DNA of 64,000 bases from Effrenium voratum (GCA_963377175.1 CAUJNA010003494.1:745256-809255), one strand, 5' to 3'; counted from the first letter of the stretch, positions 22,506-34,390 are shown. Numbers and translations are program-made. The notes: a model not told the origin generated them from the sequence alone.

Positions 22506-23480
22506 CCCAAGCACCCGCTTCCTCCCCTCCAGATGACCCGCAACTCTGGATGCTCTGCCCAGAAAAGGGTCCACTTTCTGTGTACCCTGAAACGCATGGA
22601 GCAGGCTGGGTCACCTCCCCTGAAGGTCCGAATTTGATACATTCAAACCTGCAACACCTGTATGGGGAGGAACCCTGGCATCACCTTGACTGGCAACACC
22701 TGTGTGGTTTGTGAATATTGGCCAACACGCCCGTCAGCTTCCGCTAGTGTCCAGGAAGGGTATATATGCAGACCGATCGTACGCATCATGTGTAATAGGT
22801 GTTTACCTAGTTCTGCTGGTGCGAATCATTGTACGTAGACTTGCGTTCCATTTGTTTATTGTAGTGTGTATATATTTCACAGGAGGCGTCCACACACACA
22901 CACACATTTTTAGCCTATTGCAGATGGAGATGTTCCTTTGCCAGTGTTAGGAACCCCACCTGCAACTCCTTTTGGCTTCTTGCATCTCACTTCATGAAAA
23001 ATCAATCTCAGCATGTTGGCTTTCATGGGAACCCAGGACGAATGAGCCCCTTTGATAGATGGGGGTCTCAAATGAGAGAGGAACACTGGAACACTTTTGG
23101 AGGAACCAACCCCTGTTTTCGGTGATCCTGGCTGATTCTCAAGTTGACTCATGAGCCTAGGGGTCTCTGAGAAAGGGAAACAACCAGTTGGATGGTCCGG
23201 GCTCAACTCTTTCCCTGCCAATGGAACCATCAAGGAATGGGAACCCTTGTTGCGGTTGCAGTCTTTTACGCAAATTGTATTGAGCCTAGAGATAAACTCA
23301 AACAGGGTGCTTAACTTTGAGCGCGCGACTGGAAATTCGAAACAGGAACTGCTTGTTGTTGGCGGGTTGTCCAATTTCCAACCCCAAGCACCATTGGATG
23401 TCTCCATTGAAGGGATCAAGACCTCCATTGGAAGTTGTTGGACCTTCAAAGGGCCTTTTTGAGGGCCCAAGATGCTTCCT

Positions 23481-23560
23481 TTGGTGCATGTTGCTTGGAT
23501 GTTAGGACTTTATATTTTTTTTGCCAACTAATGGGTTTTCCATTAAACTACTAAAAGTTA
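23481..23560 (+). repeat. Repeat K, copy 1
   Basis: Ttggtgcatgttgcttgg, gccaactaatgggttttcc and ctaaaagtta are shared in order with 30911-30988. Confidence 0.6.
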
Positions 23561-23604
23561 AACTTTTACCAGGGGAGCAGAAAGCCACCGAGCTTCGGGT
23601 GTAG

Positions 23605-23638
23605 AAGTTCCGTACCGGGCTCAGCGTCGTGATCTCAG
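23605..23638 (+). CDS. Small candidate exon, or part of a - strand exon
   Basis: AG at 23603-23604 and a consensus donor gtgagg (23639) bracket K-F-R-T-G-L-S-V-V-I-S. Against this, the - strand over 23635-23710 reads P-P-A-E-D-L-V-V-T-A-E-D-R-F-L-L-T to a stop at 23635, which also looks coding. Confidence 0.28.
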
Positions 23639-23887
23639 GTGAGGAGGAAACGATCTTCAGCAGTGACCACCAAGTCTTCGGCCGGGGGCCGAGCCGGGGA
23701 TTTCCGGTGCATGTTTGGAGGCCTCGAACCCCCGTCCAAGACGGATGCGCACCCCCCTAAAAAGAAAACGAAAACGAAAAGTTTGTCCTCCTCATATTCG
23801 GGGTTATCTCCATTTCCATTTTGGAAGCTGCAATCAATGCCACCAGTCATTTGCAACCTTCGCGGGGGAATCCAGTCACCTCAGATA

Positions 23888-23990
23888 TTTTAAGATAGAC
23901 TAAATATGAACCATTAACTGATAACACAATTGGGGCACCAGCACTGTGGGCCAAGTTTGCCATCAAACTCCAGCCGGTGGGAACTCACAC
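23888..23990 (+). repeat. Repeat L, copy 2
   Basis: Shorter copy of 22238-22372. Confidence 0.55.
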
Positions 23991-26154
23991 AGATCGTATA
24001 CAGAGAGTAATTATTCTGTTGCCAACACCAATCATTGCACCATTCAACTTGGTAGACTTGCTGCTGTGCCACCACATTGTCGCAGGCCATCTGGTAGATG
24101 TACTAAATGCCATGACCTGTACAGTACTTGATGATACCAGTTGACCTTACAACGTATAGTTGAAAATAGTTCGGGAGAAGTCGTGGCCACTGCATCCTCT
24201 CGCGTTCTTTTCAGGAAAGCAATGGGTGCATGTATGCTAGAGGTCAACAAAGCACCCCTCTTTGGGTCGTCCTTCAATGCCTCCAAGAGGAAGGCCAATC
24301 GTTTGATTTTTACGGGGGTCCTTTTACATGGGGTTTGCCAAATAAATGGTCCCCTTTTGCACAGGTGCCGCTGCATAAAACCAAGGTCCCTTCTTTGGAC
24401 GGGTGCCGCTGCATAACCACCAAGCGCCGTTTTGTTGACAACCCTCCGCATGGAACCCAACAAACTGTCATGTCCTCACTTCCTGAGTTCCTGGAATTTG
24501 GTCACTTTTTGGGTTTGGACCATTTTTGTGGTAATCAAAATGTTTAGTTACTTGTTTGGTTCCCATCCGCTCCATCGGACGTGAGTTCATGGGGACCAAA
24601 GGATCAATGAGCCCGTTGGGGGTGCCTCATTTGAGAGGAAGACCCAACAAGCTACCGTTTCTAGATGAATCTCCCTGACAACTCTGAAGGGCAGGCTCAA
24701 GGCTGGGCCTTTGGACTGGACTCGAAATCTCCGAAAGGCAACGGACAGCAAGGAACCCAGAAGCTAAATGCGTGCAGAGGTTGGTACGTTGGGCGTGACT
24801 TTTTTTTAGGGCACCCTTTTTAAGGTTGGTTTAAACGGCAACCGAAAGGAGACCACCAGCTGTCTTGATAAGTTTAGACACTTGTTGGACAACTGAACAC
24901 CAACCATTTCTAGCCACGGCAGAACTATAACGGCGTAGTGGTGACAATTCGTTTAAGTGACCACCAAAGGGGCCATGACCTTTTTTGATTCCGGCTAAGG
25001 CAGCTACGGCAGCCTTTGGACGCTTCTCGCGATGGCCAACGGCAGGAGAGGGGACTGCAAGATGCATGACGTCAGGCTGCTCGCAAAGGCAGTGACAAGA
25101 TGCTGGAGAAGTAATGGCATGTAGTACACATGTTGCCCAGTTGTAATTGTTGCAATGCATCAACAACTGCCTACTAATTACCAGCCACGTTCAAGAGGGG
25201 TGTGAATCCTGGAATCATTTGTGCTTGAAGAGTTGTTCAAGACAACGAAGATGGTCTTCAGACTTCTGTAGTTCCCTTTGCCCTGCTCTTGTTTCTTCCT
25301 AGGGGTTCTGGGAGCCGCATTTCAAAAGCTGTTTCAACCACCAGGCCATAGACCGCTTAGGTCAACCCCTTGCAACTTCCCGTTGGAACATCGTGTCACA
25401 ATCCAATGGTTTGCAAAATTCGGCCAAAGAAAATTCCCCGGGGAACGCAAGCCGCACCATGAAGGCTCCCTACTTTGGCTGTTACCATAGTCTTCCATTT
25501 GTGTTAATATGTTTCATGTCCCCTGGTGGCTTTGATGAAAATCACTACTCGACTTTTTATTTTTGCCGGGGGGGACCCGAGCAAATGGAGATATCAGTTT
25601 GCTTGCCCACATGCTGGCCGCTTTTGTGCGCTCGGTTTGTTTGGAGGATAGTCAGGGGGCCCCGTGAGTGTTCTGAATGGACACCCAAGGCCATCCGTTG
25701 AGGTTCCCTTGCAAACATCCATATGCGCATACATGCAGATGTCCACGTGCATGTACGGTCACGTGTCCATGGAAATTGTGAAATGCATTAATTGGCCCTG
25801 CTTCTTTAAAACCACCCCGCGCAACCACATGTAAACAGGGTTGCTCTGATCGAACCGATCCGACCAAGTCGCGACGTTAGAATATGAGCTTGGTGTCCTC
25901 AAGCTTCCTTAGATCATGGGGCAATGTTCCACCCTGGTGCCAGACTTTTGGAGCAAACGTATGTTCCCCATTATTGCTGTTATCATTTGGCCGATCCACC
26001 CACAAAGAATCATTCACTTTTAGCCGGGGATCTGCGGGCAGCCCCCCAGATAATTATTCCCCATGGTGTCCACCTGTCAAAGGGTTGGGTTACAGGAAAT
26101 TCAACAGTAAAACAGCTGATTTAAGGCTGTTTTGGGGCCGTTTTTTGTAGTTCC
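23991..26154. other. No convincing gene
   Basis: One partial E element; open frames here have no supporting motif or splice sites. Confidence 0.45.
24475..24550 (+). mobile_element. Family E element, left part
   Basis: Ctcacttcctgagttcctgg then ccatttttgtggtaatc; no right end. Confidence 0.5.
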
Positions 26155-26271
26155 CTAGGTCCTCTGGTAGAGAGGTTAGAATCAGGGTACCCTATTTTTC
26201 TGTAGTCTATTTTAGTAGGGGAACCCTCCCCCAAAAAAGAAACGGTAAAAGGGCACTACTGGGGGACCTAG
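26155..26271 (-). mobile_element. Family A inverted-repeat element
   Basis: Same termini and core in inverted orientation, 117 bp; flanks ttcc/ttcg. Its right end is 15 bases before the exon candidate at 26287. Confidence 0.8.
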
Positions 26272-26286
26272 TTCGTGTAGTTCCAG

Positions 26287-26398
26287 GGCTTCTGCAGCTC
26301 TCGCGAGCCCCGCGTTTCGGCGTTTCACGCCACAGAGGCGCTGGCAGATGGACCCGGACACCGCGGAGCTGCTGCGGTGGGTGCAGCTGCTGGCGGAG
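26287..26398 (+). CDS. Candidate exon next to an A element
   Basis: Acceptor tagttccag ends at 26286, 15 bases after the A-type element at 26155-26271; donor gtgtgc starts at 26399. One base plus 37 codons: A-S-A-A-L-A-S-P-A-F-R-R-F-T-P-Q, then M-D-P-D-T-A-E-L-L-R-W-V-Q-L-L-A-E. The coding texture continues a little beyond (later donors gtgcag, gtggat). Confidence 0.48.
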
Positions 26399-27278
26399 GT
26401 GTGCCGGGTGCAGACTGGCCCCGTGGATTCCGCCCATTTTGCCTTCCTTTTTTTGGCACCGAGCGAGTCTCGGACCCCTGCAACTTAGATGTCTTCCCTT
26501 GGACCGTTTTGAAAAGGATCCCTTTCACATATATTTATATAGTTATCTATGTTATTTGTATACACAAGTGTGTCAATGTGTGTATATACACACACACACA
26601 CATAGAAGGGTCCCCCTCGACACTCAATCAACCAAAGGATGCCTCTTTTTTGCCACGGCCACTGGGCATTTGAGGTATGGTTCAGGGTGGCTTGAAAGCA
26701 GCTATCTGGGGTCTCCTCCAAAACTATTTCATGTGTCAGTATCACAATGTGGGCCCAGCCATGTTTGTGGGGAACTTGCCCCTTGTGATACCAAAGTGAT
26801 TGGTTCGCCTTTCCAAAGTCAAGGTGGGAAGCAGGTTGATTCCCTTCCATACCACGAACTTGCCTTGATACAAAGACCTTCCGTTGGTGGCACGCGGACT
26901 TGCAATTCCTACCCTGGTATGGTTTGAGTGGTTGGGTGGTTTTTGGTTGGACTCTATGTTCTTTGGGTTGGGTTGTAAAGAGTTTGGTAAACACCAGGGT
27001 CTTGTTTGAAACAGAACGGAACCGCTTCACATGGGCCCATGGGGTCCCAAATGTTTGAGACATTCTGCAATCTGCATGTCTTGTGTCATGGTAAGCAAAT
27101 CCCAAAAAAGGGCACCCTCAAAAGAAGACACGCCCAGGTGGCCCAGGTGTCAACAAAATTGTGGGCTAAGCATGTTGAACGGGATTCGCCCAACCCTGCC
27201 ACTCACTCACGTGGAACCTGATAGGGGGACGCTTCCATCGAGTGGTTGTCTAGGTTACAGTTCCCCTTCTATAGGTGA

Positions 27279-27402
27279 TACTGTGGGTGGAGCAATTCCT
27301 GCACCACCGTTCAGAAACCCTGGAATGATTCGATTCCGTTATGGTTTCAACCATGGTTTCTTAGGTGGTGCGATTTTTTGGAATTTGCAGCCATCCACAG
27401 AA
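27279..27402 (+). mobile_element. Family D element
   Basis: Tactgtgggtggag, cctgcaccacc, cttaggtggtgcg and ccatccacag in order; 124 bp. Confidence 0.65.
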
Positions 27403-27470
27403 TGTAAGGAGGAAGTGCAACCAAGATGACCTTCTGGACCTTTCGAATCTTGGAGTCGGTGTGTCTCTTC

Positions 27471-27685
27471 TATTTGCTTAAGAATAATTTCTCTGGCTGT
27501 GGGTCAAAACCAATAGGATCCCATTTTGGGGGATTTGTGCGCCACCCATTTTAGAACCTATTTTAGTTGTGATTGGGATGTTCACTGGCGGGTACGGGAA
27601 TTCGACCCATGGCCATATTTTCCCTTGTTGGTTTCAAGGGAATCTATCACTACTGGATTTTGTCCCCGGTTGCTGAAGCAAATGG
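27471..27685 (+). mobile_element. Family B element split by a C element
   Basis: Left end tatttgcttaagaat and right end ctgaagcaaatgg are the B termini. The interior is interrupted at 27494-27615 by a C-type element, after which B sequence resumes (ttcaagggaatctatcac). Confidence 0.7.
27494..27615 (+). mobile_element. Family C element nested in B
   Basis: Tggctgtgggtcaaaacc to cgacccatggcca, 122 bp, inserted in the B element at 27471-27685. Flanks tc/ta do not match. Confidence 0.75.
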
Positions 27686-28933
27686 CAGTTCTGTATTTAG
27701 GTCCAACATCTACTCATGTCCAAAGGGGGTGGAAACCTAAGGATCTTTGGCCGTGCTCATGTTACGTTCCTTTTTGGGTTGTACGTGTTTATATAACGGC
27801 TAGCAATACATTTGATCCCGCCAAAAGATGAACATTATTCCTCTGCAAGAAACATGTGTTTGGTTCCGGGGGGGGGGGGGGCTCCAGTCCTCCAGTCCTC
27901 CCCCCCCTTCGCTGAGGATTTCAAGTGATTTGGAAGGCGGAATCTAGGCTAGATGCTGCTGTTGAAGAGGAAGTGGTTGTTTTTGGCTGTTTGCTCAGGC
28001 TTTTCTTAGTGGAACTTTTCAAGTGACATCATTCTACATGTTGAGGTTCAATACATAGACTAGAACCTCACATGTCACTTTTGTTTGGGTTGCCCTGAGG
28101 TACTTTTGAGACGTAAGCTAAAGGGAATCCGCCATGTGGCACGGGTTGCCGCACGGTGGATACGCGGCCAGGTCGATCAGTGGCTGAAGATGTCGCCTGA
28201 CAGGCCAGACCTTTGCGACGGAAGGGAGGGGGAGATGATTATTATGGCTTCAGCCTCTTTCATTGCGAATTGTTGGTTCTTGTTTCTCCGTCTGACTTCT
28301 GACCCAAAGGGAGAAGTAGCGAGTCGACAAGAACAGGTTGGACAAAACAGGGTTCCCCAAGTCGTTGTGGGGTTTCGCCACTTTGATCGATGTGTTTTTG
28401 TTGTTTTCTGCACACATGTGATCGCTTGTGTTGAGGTGCTCTGGGCAGTGCGGATATGAGCTTCCATGTTTTAGTTGTGCCATGTTACGTTTATACGATG
28501 ACTCATGACTTGTGACGTTACGGATATGGACGTTTACGTGGCGGATATGGCTTCATGACTTGTGACGCTTAAACGGTGTAACGTGACAGACGGTTCCACA
28601 ATTCCAGGCAGTCTTCTGGGCCAGAAGAAACCCTGGAGTGCAACATCTCGCCACATTTCCCGCAACTGGGAGGCCCAAAACCTGCTTGCTGCTGAAGGAT
28701 GTGTGTCGTGGCTAAGTGCTTGTTTGTTTTCTGCACTCTTTTGACGCCTTTTGGGGAAGCAAACAAGCAACATGTTGACCGTGGACACAGGAGCAAGATG
28801 TTGAGAGCCGGTTGCCCAGGTGTGGCGCTTAGGTGATAGCATTTGCCAGGCACTTCCACCAGCTTCAAGGGCCGGTGGGCTTGTCTCCCTGGGGCTCTCT
28901 CTATATACACCAGAGTTTCCGTTTCCCTTTTGT

Positions 28934-29011
28934 GAACCTCCAAAAGGGGCAGTTTCAATGAAAAAGCCGCCTGTAACTTGGAACCTTTGAAGGGGAACTC
29001 CAGCGATCCCT
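28934..29011 (+). repeat. Repeat M, copy 1
   Basis: Gaacctccaaaag, ggcagtttca and gaaggggaactcc recur at 32285-32351 and 32698-32771. Confidence 0.5.
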
Positions 29012-29669
29012 GTACACCACAGTGGACACACTTTCTTCGGGGCACGTGGCCTGGGATTTCGCAGTCTATGCTCGGTGGCCTAAAATGCATCCGATGGACG
29101 ACATCCGCTCCCACCTGAGAAATCATGGATTGCAGCCACAGTTTGCTGAGATTTACCAGAGAAATGAGTATTCCAGGGGTTCTTAGGTTCCGAAACTCGG
29201 CGAGCACATGGGCCAAACGAAGCGCAGCGACAAAAATGGAGTACGGCTACAGGTGGACGCGCTACCATATCGCCATAGCCCCTTTTTGACGAGTTGGCAG
29301 CCTACTGTTCCAGGAGAATTGGACCTGAACGAAGCAGGAAAAAGGCGTATTGCGGTGACGCAGTTGACACTTGGGTGCTAAGAAACCTGTATGCTCACAG
29401 GGTGTAGTCCAAGCGCGGGGTACATGAAGCTCTGGCCCCACAATGAAAGCTATTTTGTCTTCAAGTTGGTTAATCATGGTTGTTTATCCTGGATGGTCAA
29501 CTCCTATAGGACGCGGGCCATCGTCATCACGGGCAAGCGCCAGATCTGAGCGTGTCAACCCGACAAAGCGTTCCAGTCAATCTTTAGACTGCGTCCTGGT
29601 GCAGTCAGCCACATCTACCAAGCTGTATGGCAAGTGACAAACATGATTCGGAGTCTACTGTTGGTTTGG
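29010..29669 (+). pseudogene. 220-codon coding-like frame with three different in-frame stops
   Basis: A single unshifted frame reads like protein throughout, for example D-I-R-S-H-L-R-N-H-G-L-Q-P-Q-F-A-E-I-Y, D-L-N-E-A-G-K-R-R-I-A-V, S-Y-F-V-F-K-L-V-N-H and F-R-L-R-P-G-A-V-S-H-I-Y-Q. It is cut only by TAG (29184), TAA (29379) and TGA (29547). A random frame of this length should hold about ten stops. I recognise no family. The simplest reading is a retained or duplicated coding segment with three nonsense mutations. Small introns were considered, but no gt-ag pair around a stop keeps the frame. It starts beside a copy of repeat family M. Confidence 0.45.
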
Positions 29670-29991
29670 GGGCGGGGGGACCAGAAGGGGGACAACCCAA
29701 GTTTCCACAAACATGAGAGAGAGAGAGAGAGAGAGCGACAGAGTGAGAGAGGCAGAGCGAGAGAATCCAATTTGCCCATGCACCGTGCGGCAACAAGTGA
29801 TTTGTCCGAGGCTGGTAGGGAGTCCAACAAAATCCATTGCAAGTGTTAATCTCGGTTGTCCAAAGCCGACATTTTGACCTTTTTGTTTGCCCATGCTGGT
29901 CCATGTTGTCATGGCCTAGGGTAAGTCATGGCCCCACAACGTGATCACCTTTTACTTCGGGGTCCTTTGGACAACTGAGGAATACATTATA

Positions 29992-30110
29992 TGGCTGTGG
30001 GTCAAAACCAAGGGGATCCCATTTTGGGGTGGGTGCACCACCCATTATAGAACCTATTTTAGTGGGGATTGGGATGTTGACTGGGGGTACGGGGTTTGGA
30101 CCCATGGCCA
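29992..30110 (+). mobile_element. Family C inverted-repeat element
   Basis: Tggctgtgggtcaaaacc to tttggacccatggcca, 119 bp, flanks ta/ta. It ends 26 bases before the exon at 30137. Confidence 0.78.
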
Positions 30111-30136
30111 TACGTCTGAACAAGCCCTTTCTCCAG

Positions 30137-30198
30137 GCGCTCGCGGGAGCTGCAGCCCTTGCTCTGGGAGGCTCGATTCGCTTCATCGAATGGCTGAA
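30137..30198 (+). CDS. Candidate exon next to a C element
   Basis: A textbook acceptor (ccctttctccag, ends 30136) and donor (gtgagg, 30199) bracket 62 bp. Two frames are open: A-L-A-G-A-A-A-L-A-L-G-G-S-I-R-F-I-E-W and S-R-E-L-Q-P-L-L-W-E-A-R-F-A. The C-type element 29992-30110 ends 26 bases upstream. Confidence 0.45.
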
Positions 30199-30359
30199 GT
30201 GAGGCTTGGGTTTGAAGCGACCGTGGTGGATGCAGGCCTGTTGACTCCCAAGAAACGTGAACCCCCGGATTTAAGTTTTTAGTCGGGGGAATCAAAGCAC
30301 GGGGCCGGTTTTTGGGTTGAGGGTATTCTTTCGGTGGCTGTTTCAATTCAAACGGAAAG

Positions 30360-30455
30360 CAGCGGGATTCTTGTTTCCGAACTTCAAAACCATGTATGGC
30401 AGATGCGGCTCTCGGGTTACGCGCTTTTGACAAACACTTTCCCGCGTATGCACAC
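30360..30455 (+). CDS. Candidate exon
   Basis: AG at 30358-30359 and donor gtaacc (30456) bracket S-G-I-L-V-S-E-L-Q-N-H-V-W-Q-M-R-L, then L-L-T-N-T-F-P-R-M-H. An overlapping frame starting ATG 30396 is also open. Confidence 0.38.
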
Positions 30456-30910
30456 GTAACCCGCAAAGACCCTGCAAGGAGTGGAAGGATCTCCGCCTAG
30501 GGAACTCCTTTGTGAGGATCCATGTAAATGTGTGCCACTAAGCCGGGATAAAGGTCAGTAAAGGCCAGCCCCATCCAGATGTGGCAAGACGCCCTTGCAC
30601 ATTGGGTAGACCGCTTCTGTCCTTCAATGTTGATCAGTGACACAAGAGAGTGGTGTAGACGTTTGGCCAATTGCGAGTCGTGATGAGAATGCTCTCATTG
30701 AGGTGGTGCAGGATTTTGTCCGTCAACCGTGTGGGTGAGGGAGTGCCGGCAAAGAACCCATCCCCACTTACCCAAAGACCGTGTGACTGTGACTCAGTTG
30801 CGGACGTGAGTAAAGAATCTTCGTAACAAACAAAACACAGGTGAAATGTCAACACGCTCCACAGACACCCTCCCACCAGTGAACATGGAACCAGGTTTCA
30901 TGTTAATATT

Positions 30911-30988
30911 TTGGTGCATGTTGCTTGGTGTTAGGACCTCAACTTTTTGCCAACTAATGGGTTTTCCAATTAAGCCACTAAAAGTTGC
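30911..30988 (+). repeat. Repeat K, copy 2
   Basis: Second copy of the repeat at 23481-23560; the copies differ by small indels. No clear inverted ends. Confidence 0.6.
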
Positions 30989-31228
30989 AACCGATAATTG
31001 GACGTTCATTGGTGGGAGGCCACTCCTCGCCTTATCCTGTTTCCTAGAAACCAAAAACCACGCAGGCCAAGCCGGGCACGGCAGCCAGGCGCTGGGCTTT
31101 GCAGCAGCTGGGCGCTGCGTTTCAGGAGCCGGTGGCGTTTTCATGTAACGACCATTTGCTGACATTTGTTCCCCCGTTTTTTTGTTTTTTTTTGTTTTTT
31201 TGTTTTTTTTTCCCCCGTTGGTTTTGAT

Positions 31229-31303
31229 TTATTCCCCGTTGGTTTCAAAGAGAGTCTATCACCATTGGACTTCTTTTTTTTTGCAGGGGACTTGCGCAAA
31301 TGG
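31229..31303 (+). mobile_element. Family B element, 3' part
   Basis: Ttattccccgttggtttcaa, agagtctatcaccattgg and end cttgcgcaaatgg match the right part of B; the left end is lost in T-rich sequence. Confidence 0.5.
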
Positions 31304-31380
31304 AGGGTAGTTGTGTCCGGAAACATCTTTGCCGTTGACCCAAATGAGGAATCTAGGTCTAGAATGAACGTTGACCAAAG

Positions 31381-31473
31381 AGCGAAGCGGACCTCCGGCA
31401 GGACGTGGCGGAGCGGACGGCAGAGCGCCCTTGTCTCGAAGCCTTGCGCCGCCTCAACTTGCCGCCCGCCGAG
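31381..31473 (+). CDS. Candidate exon, phase 0-0
   Basis: 93 bp, 31 codons, between acceptor gaccaaag (ends 31380) and donor gtgcga (31474). It reads S-E-A-D-L-R-Q-D-V-A-E-R-T-A-E-R-P-C-L-E, then A-L-R-R-L-N-L-P-P-A-E, coiled-coil-like. Same length and phase as the exon at 33467. Confidence 0.48.
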
Positions 31474-31593
31474 GTGCGAGGGACGCGTCAGGAGACAGAC
31501 CGGGGGGGGGCGAGGGGGGGGGAGGAGGATCCAAGAAGTTTGGGCCCCAGTTGTTTAGTGGCACTCTTTGTCAGTTTGTCTCTGGTTTCTTCC

Positions 31594-31680
31594 GGGCATG
31601 TCTTTTTCAAGGGCACCCCTCAAAATGGCGGTGGTTTTCCTTTACAAACACCAAAAAAGGGGGGCCCCTAAAAGACAGCC
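31594..31680 (+). mobile_element. Family I element
   Basis: Gggcatgtctttttcaaggg ... ggtggttttcctttacaaac ... ggcccctaaaagaca. Confidence 0.55.
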
Positions 31681-32284
31681 TTCTGTTTGAATCCAGATGT
31701 TTGCCTTGGAGTACCACTTAAGGCTTCGCAGTTTGGCAGCTGTTCAGTGGCGCCGTCCTGTTTTTTGGGATGGTTACAGGTTCCGATTCTTTGCTGCCAG
31801 GGTCAATGGGCACCTAAGGTTTCCTGCAGAGCATTGTGAAACTGCAAGCTTTGCTCCGCGAGGGCTAGGGCACTCCCCAATTCGTCAGGCGGTGCTGGTG
31901 GTCGGAAGGGATGATCATGGTCATGGTCTGCCTTCGGAAGATTGGTACGATAAATGGGCCGGCGAGCGGCTGGGGTGGCAGTTCCAGAATCCGTGAGATG
32001 TTCGTCCGTAATCCTGGTAAATGAAGTGTGCCTATCGGTATGCCAAGCGAACGATTTCGCTTGTTCCGAATCTTGGCAAGCTGAGGATTGGGCGATAGAG
32101 AGTCTGCTGCTTTCACGCAAGCCGTACTGCGGGTAATCCTCTGATGCCGCTTCCCCGTCGTTTCCTGCGACCGACAGGCCAAGGCGGATGACTCTAGTGT
32201 GACTCCTGCTTGGTGGCAAATAGGGGTGGGGGCCACAGCGTCACCCCAAGTGAAGGTTCTGTTCTGCTTGTCAGGGTTTCTCCA

Positions 32285-32351
32285 GAACCTCCAAAAGTGG
32301 CAGTTTCAGTGGATTGCAACTTTTGAAGGGGAAATCCGGTGACCCCTGTTT
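32285..32351 (+). repeat. Repeat M, copy 2
   Basis: Gaacctccaaaagtggcag ... gaaggggaaatccggtgac; close to copy 1. Confidence 0.5.
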
Positions 32352-32472
32352 GTTTTTAGGGAGATGCAGCCCCGGAAAGAGAATCAGACCGGTTATAGCT
32401 GCGTTGAGAAGGTGGAAACCTGCGCCTTACTCTCCCGCAGCTGCACCTTTGTTTTTCTTGGCAGAGCTAGTC

Positions 32473-32581
32473 TGCTGTTGGTGGACGAAATCCAATTCGC
32501 ACCACTTGGGATAAATGAAACCCTATGAATACTGGGATAACCCACCTACTAACTGGTGCAGGATTTCGTTCATCCACTGTA
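32473..32581 (+). mobile_element. Family D element, short
   Basis: Ggtggacgaaatccaattcg, accacttggg ... actggtgcagg, atttcgttcatccactgta. 109 bp with a different interior. Confidence 0.6.
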
Positions 32582-32697
32582 CTTCTGACTTGTTTTGGCA
32601 TATACATGTTGGAGGTGGGTGCTTGTCCGTGGGTTCACTTTGAAAAGGACCCTTTGGTATCACAGAAAGTGGCAACCTAAAACACATTTCCTTGTTT

Positions 32698-32771
32698 GGC
32701 CCTCCAAAGATGGCAGTTTCATTGGAACTCACCAGTAACTTGTTCAACGTGAAGGGAAAGTCAGTGACCTT
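32698..32771 (+). repeat. Repeat M, copy 3
   Basis: Gccctccaaagatggcag ... gaagggaaagtcagtgac; most diverged copy. Confidence 0.4.
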
Positions 32772-33466
32772 CGAACCAACCCAACCTAGACCTCCAGGGG
32801 CATTTGCTATTTTTCTTTTGTTGGAGAGGGTTTCCGTTTAGAATCAGCTACTGCAATAGGATGCAACTTGTTTTACTGTTGCCACCTGAGGTCTGGACAA
32901 CCACAACCAACTAAACCAACCCACGCAAAGCATCGTAAAACCACATCGATTCTCCAAAGCACTTGGACATTTTACTGGGGACCTAAGAATGGCGTCGGCT
33001 TGCCTTTGAAACCACCCCAACAATATCAGGTACCCAGGTTCTTGTGAAGGGTAAATGGAAACACCCAACCTCCACACCTCCAAACCATCGATTCAGCTCC
33101 AAGCAAACCTTTTGGAGCTGAAACAAGTGTAATGTGAACCCCGGATGAATCAACCTTTCCAAGAAGAGGACTTCACCGTGTTTGCGCCGGGGAGCAGTGA
33201 GAGCAATACAGGAGAGCTGTGTTGGGCCACATGAAAGCAAACATGCAAAGTGACCTTCTTGCAGTCAAGGCAAATTATGTCTCCTTTTCATTTTAAAGCT
33301 CTCATGCAAGCCATGTCAAGCCCACCTCATGTCGCCAGCAAGGCTGCCAGACCCTCCCACCCACTTACCCGTTTATCAATAAGGGGGGTGCTTCTCCCTG
33401 GGTTTCGTGGGCAAATCAGGAGGACGGGTTCCACTTAGATCAGGGGTCAACCGGCTACCCTTGAAG

Positions 33467-33559
33467 AAACGACCGGCTTCTTCCCACGCAAAAAGCAAGA
33501 AGAAAAAACACGCCGCAGGCGATGACGTCGCCCGCGTGGCCGAGTCAGCGGCCGCCGGA
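33467..33559 (+). CDS. Candidate exon, phase 0-0, with Lys-rich nuclear-like signal
   Basis: 93 bp, 31 codons, between acceptor cccttgaag (ends 33466) and donor gtgcca (33560). It reads K-R-P-A-S-S-H-A-K-S-K-K-K-K-H-A-A-G-D-D, then V-A-R-V-A-E-S-A-A-A-G. The K-S-K-K-K-K run could be a nuclear signal. Confidence 0.47.
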
Positions 33560-33812
33560 GTGCCAGGCCGTGCGGAGGGGGGGGGGTTGACATCAAGAGG
33601 TTGGAGGTTTGAGGGGTTATGAGTTGATCAATTTCATTTTGAGGGGCGGGGTCATCAATTGATGAAGTACCATTCGAGGGTTCCCAACGGATTTCATGAA
33701 CGTCAACTTGGCTGTTAGAACCTTGGGCTCCTTAAGAGCGGCGCTCTTCGGCTCAATTCAAACAAGGGCTGCTGCTGGAGATGCAAATGATGCTGTATGC
33801 TTCTAAATACTT

Positions 33813-33917
33813 CCATTGGCTTAAGAATATGTTGTTTATTTCCCCTGTTGGGTTTTAAAGGGAATCCATCACTAGGGGAAATATGGTTGTTTTTGTCCAG
33901 GGGACTTAAGCAAATGG
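33813..33917 (+). mobile_element. Family B inverted-repeat element
   Basis: Ends ccattggcttaag and cttaagcaaatgg, 105 bp, with the conserved core ttttaaagggaatccatcac. Non-coding. Confidence 0.75.
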
Positions 33918-34390
33918 AGGGACATTTGTTGGGTTCTTGCTTGGGCACATTTCTACAAGAGGCACTGCTGGTGATGCTGCAGCAACGCTCGATTCTTCAA
34001 ATGGTCAAGAGGGACACATGTTCTGCAGGTTGTGTAGAGTTAGAGAGCCGATCTTGTCACAGAGCAAATTATTGAGAGAGATGCTGCTGGACTCTACATT
34101 CTTCGCGCTGACTCTGCGAACATGTGAACTGGGTACAAGGCAGCGACAAAAGGTGTTGATGCTCGTTCAAATCTTTAAGAGAGGCTTTTCACCATGCTGT
34201 TTGGACTGCCACGAGGTCTTTCCCACATGTGCATCTTGAAATCACGCTTGCCGGATGTGATACATCAGCTGGCGGTTGCAAACTGGGGACTTGTTACACT
34301 CATTGCCGCGCAAGGACTTCGGTCGGGGATCAAGGTCCTCTGGCCCTGGCAAAACGAAGAGAGCAAGCTGCAGAATTGGGATCAAGGAAA

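Noticed and set aside
28569..29216. 215-codon - strand open frame
   Set aside because: Antisense to the better coding-like + frame at 29010-29669 and runs through repeat M.
31803..32236. Two overlapping - strand frames of 138 and 123 codons
   Set aside because: They overlap each other and + frames of equal quality; no splice or motif support to choose one.
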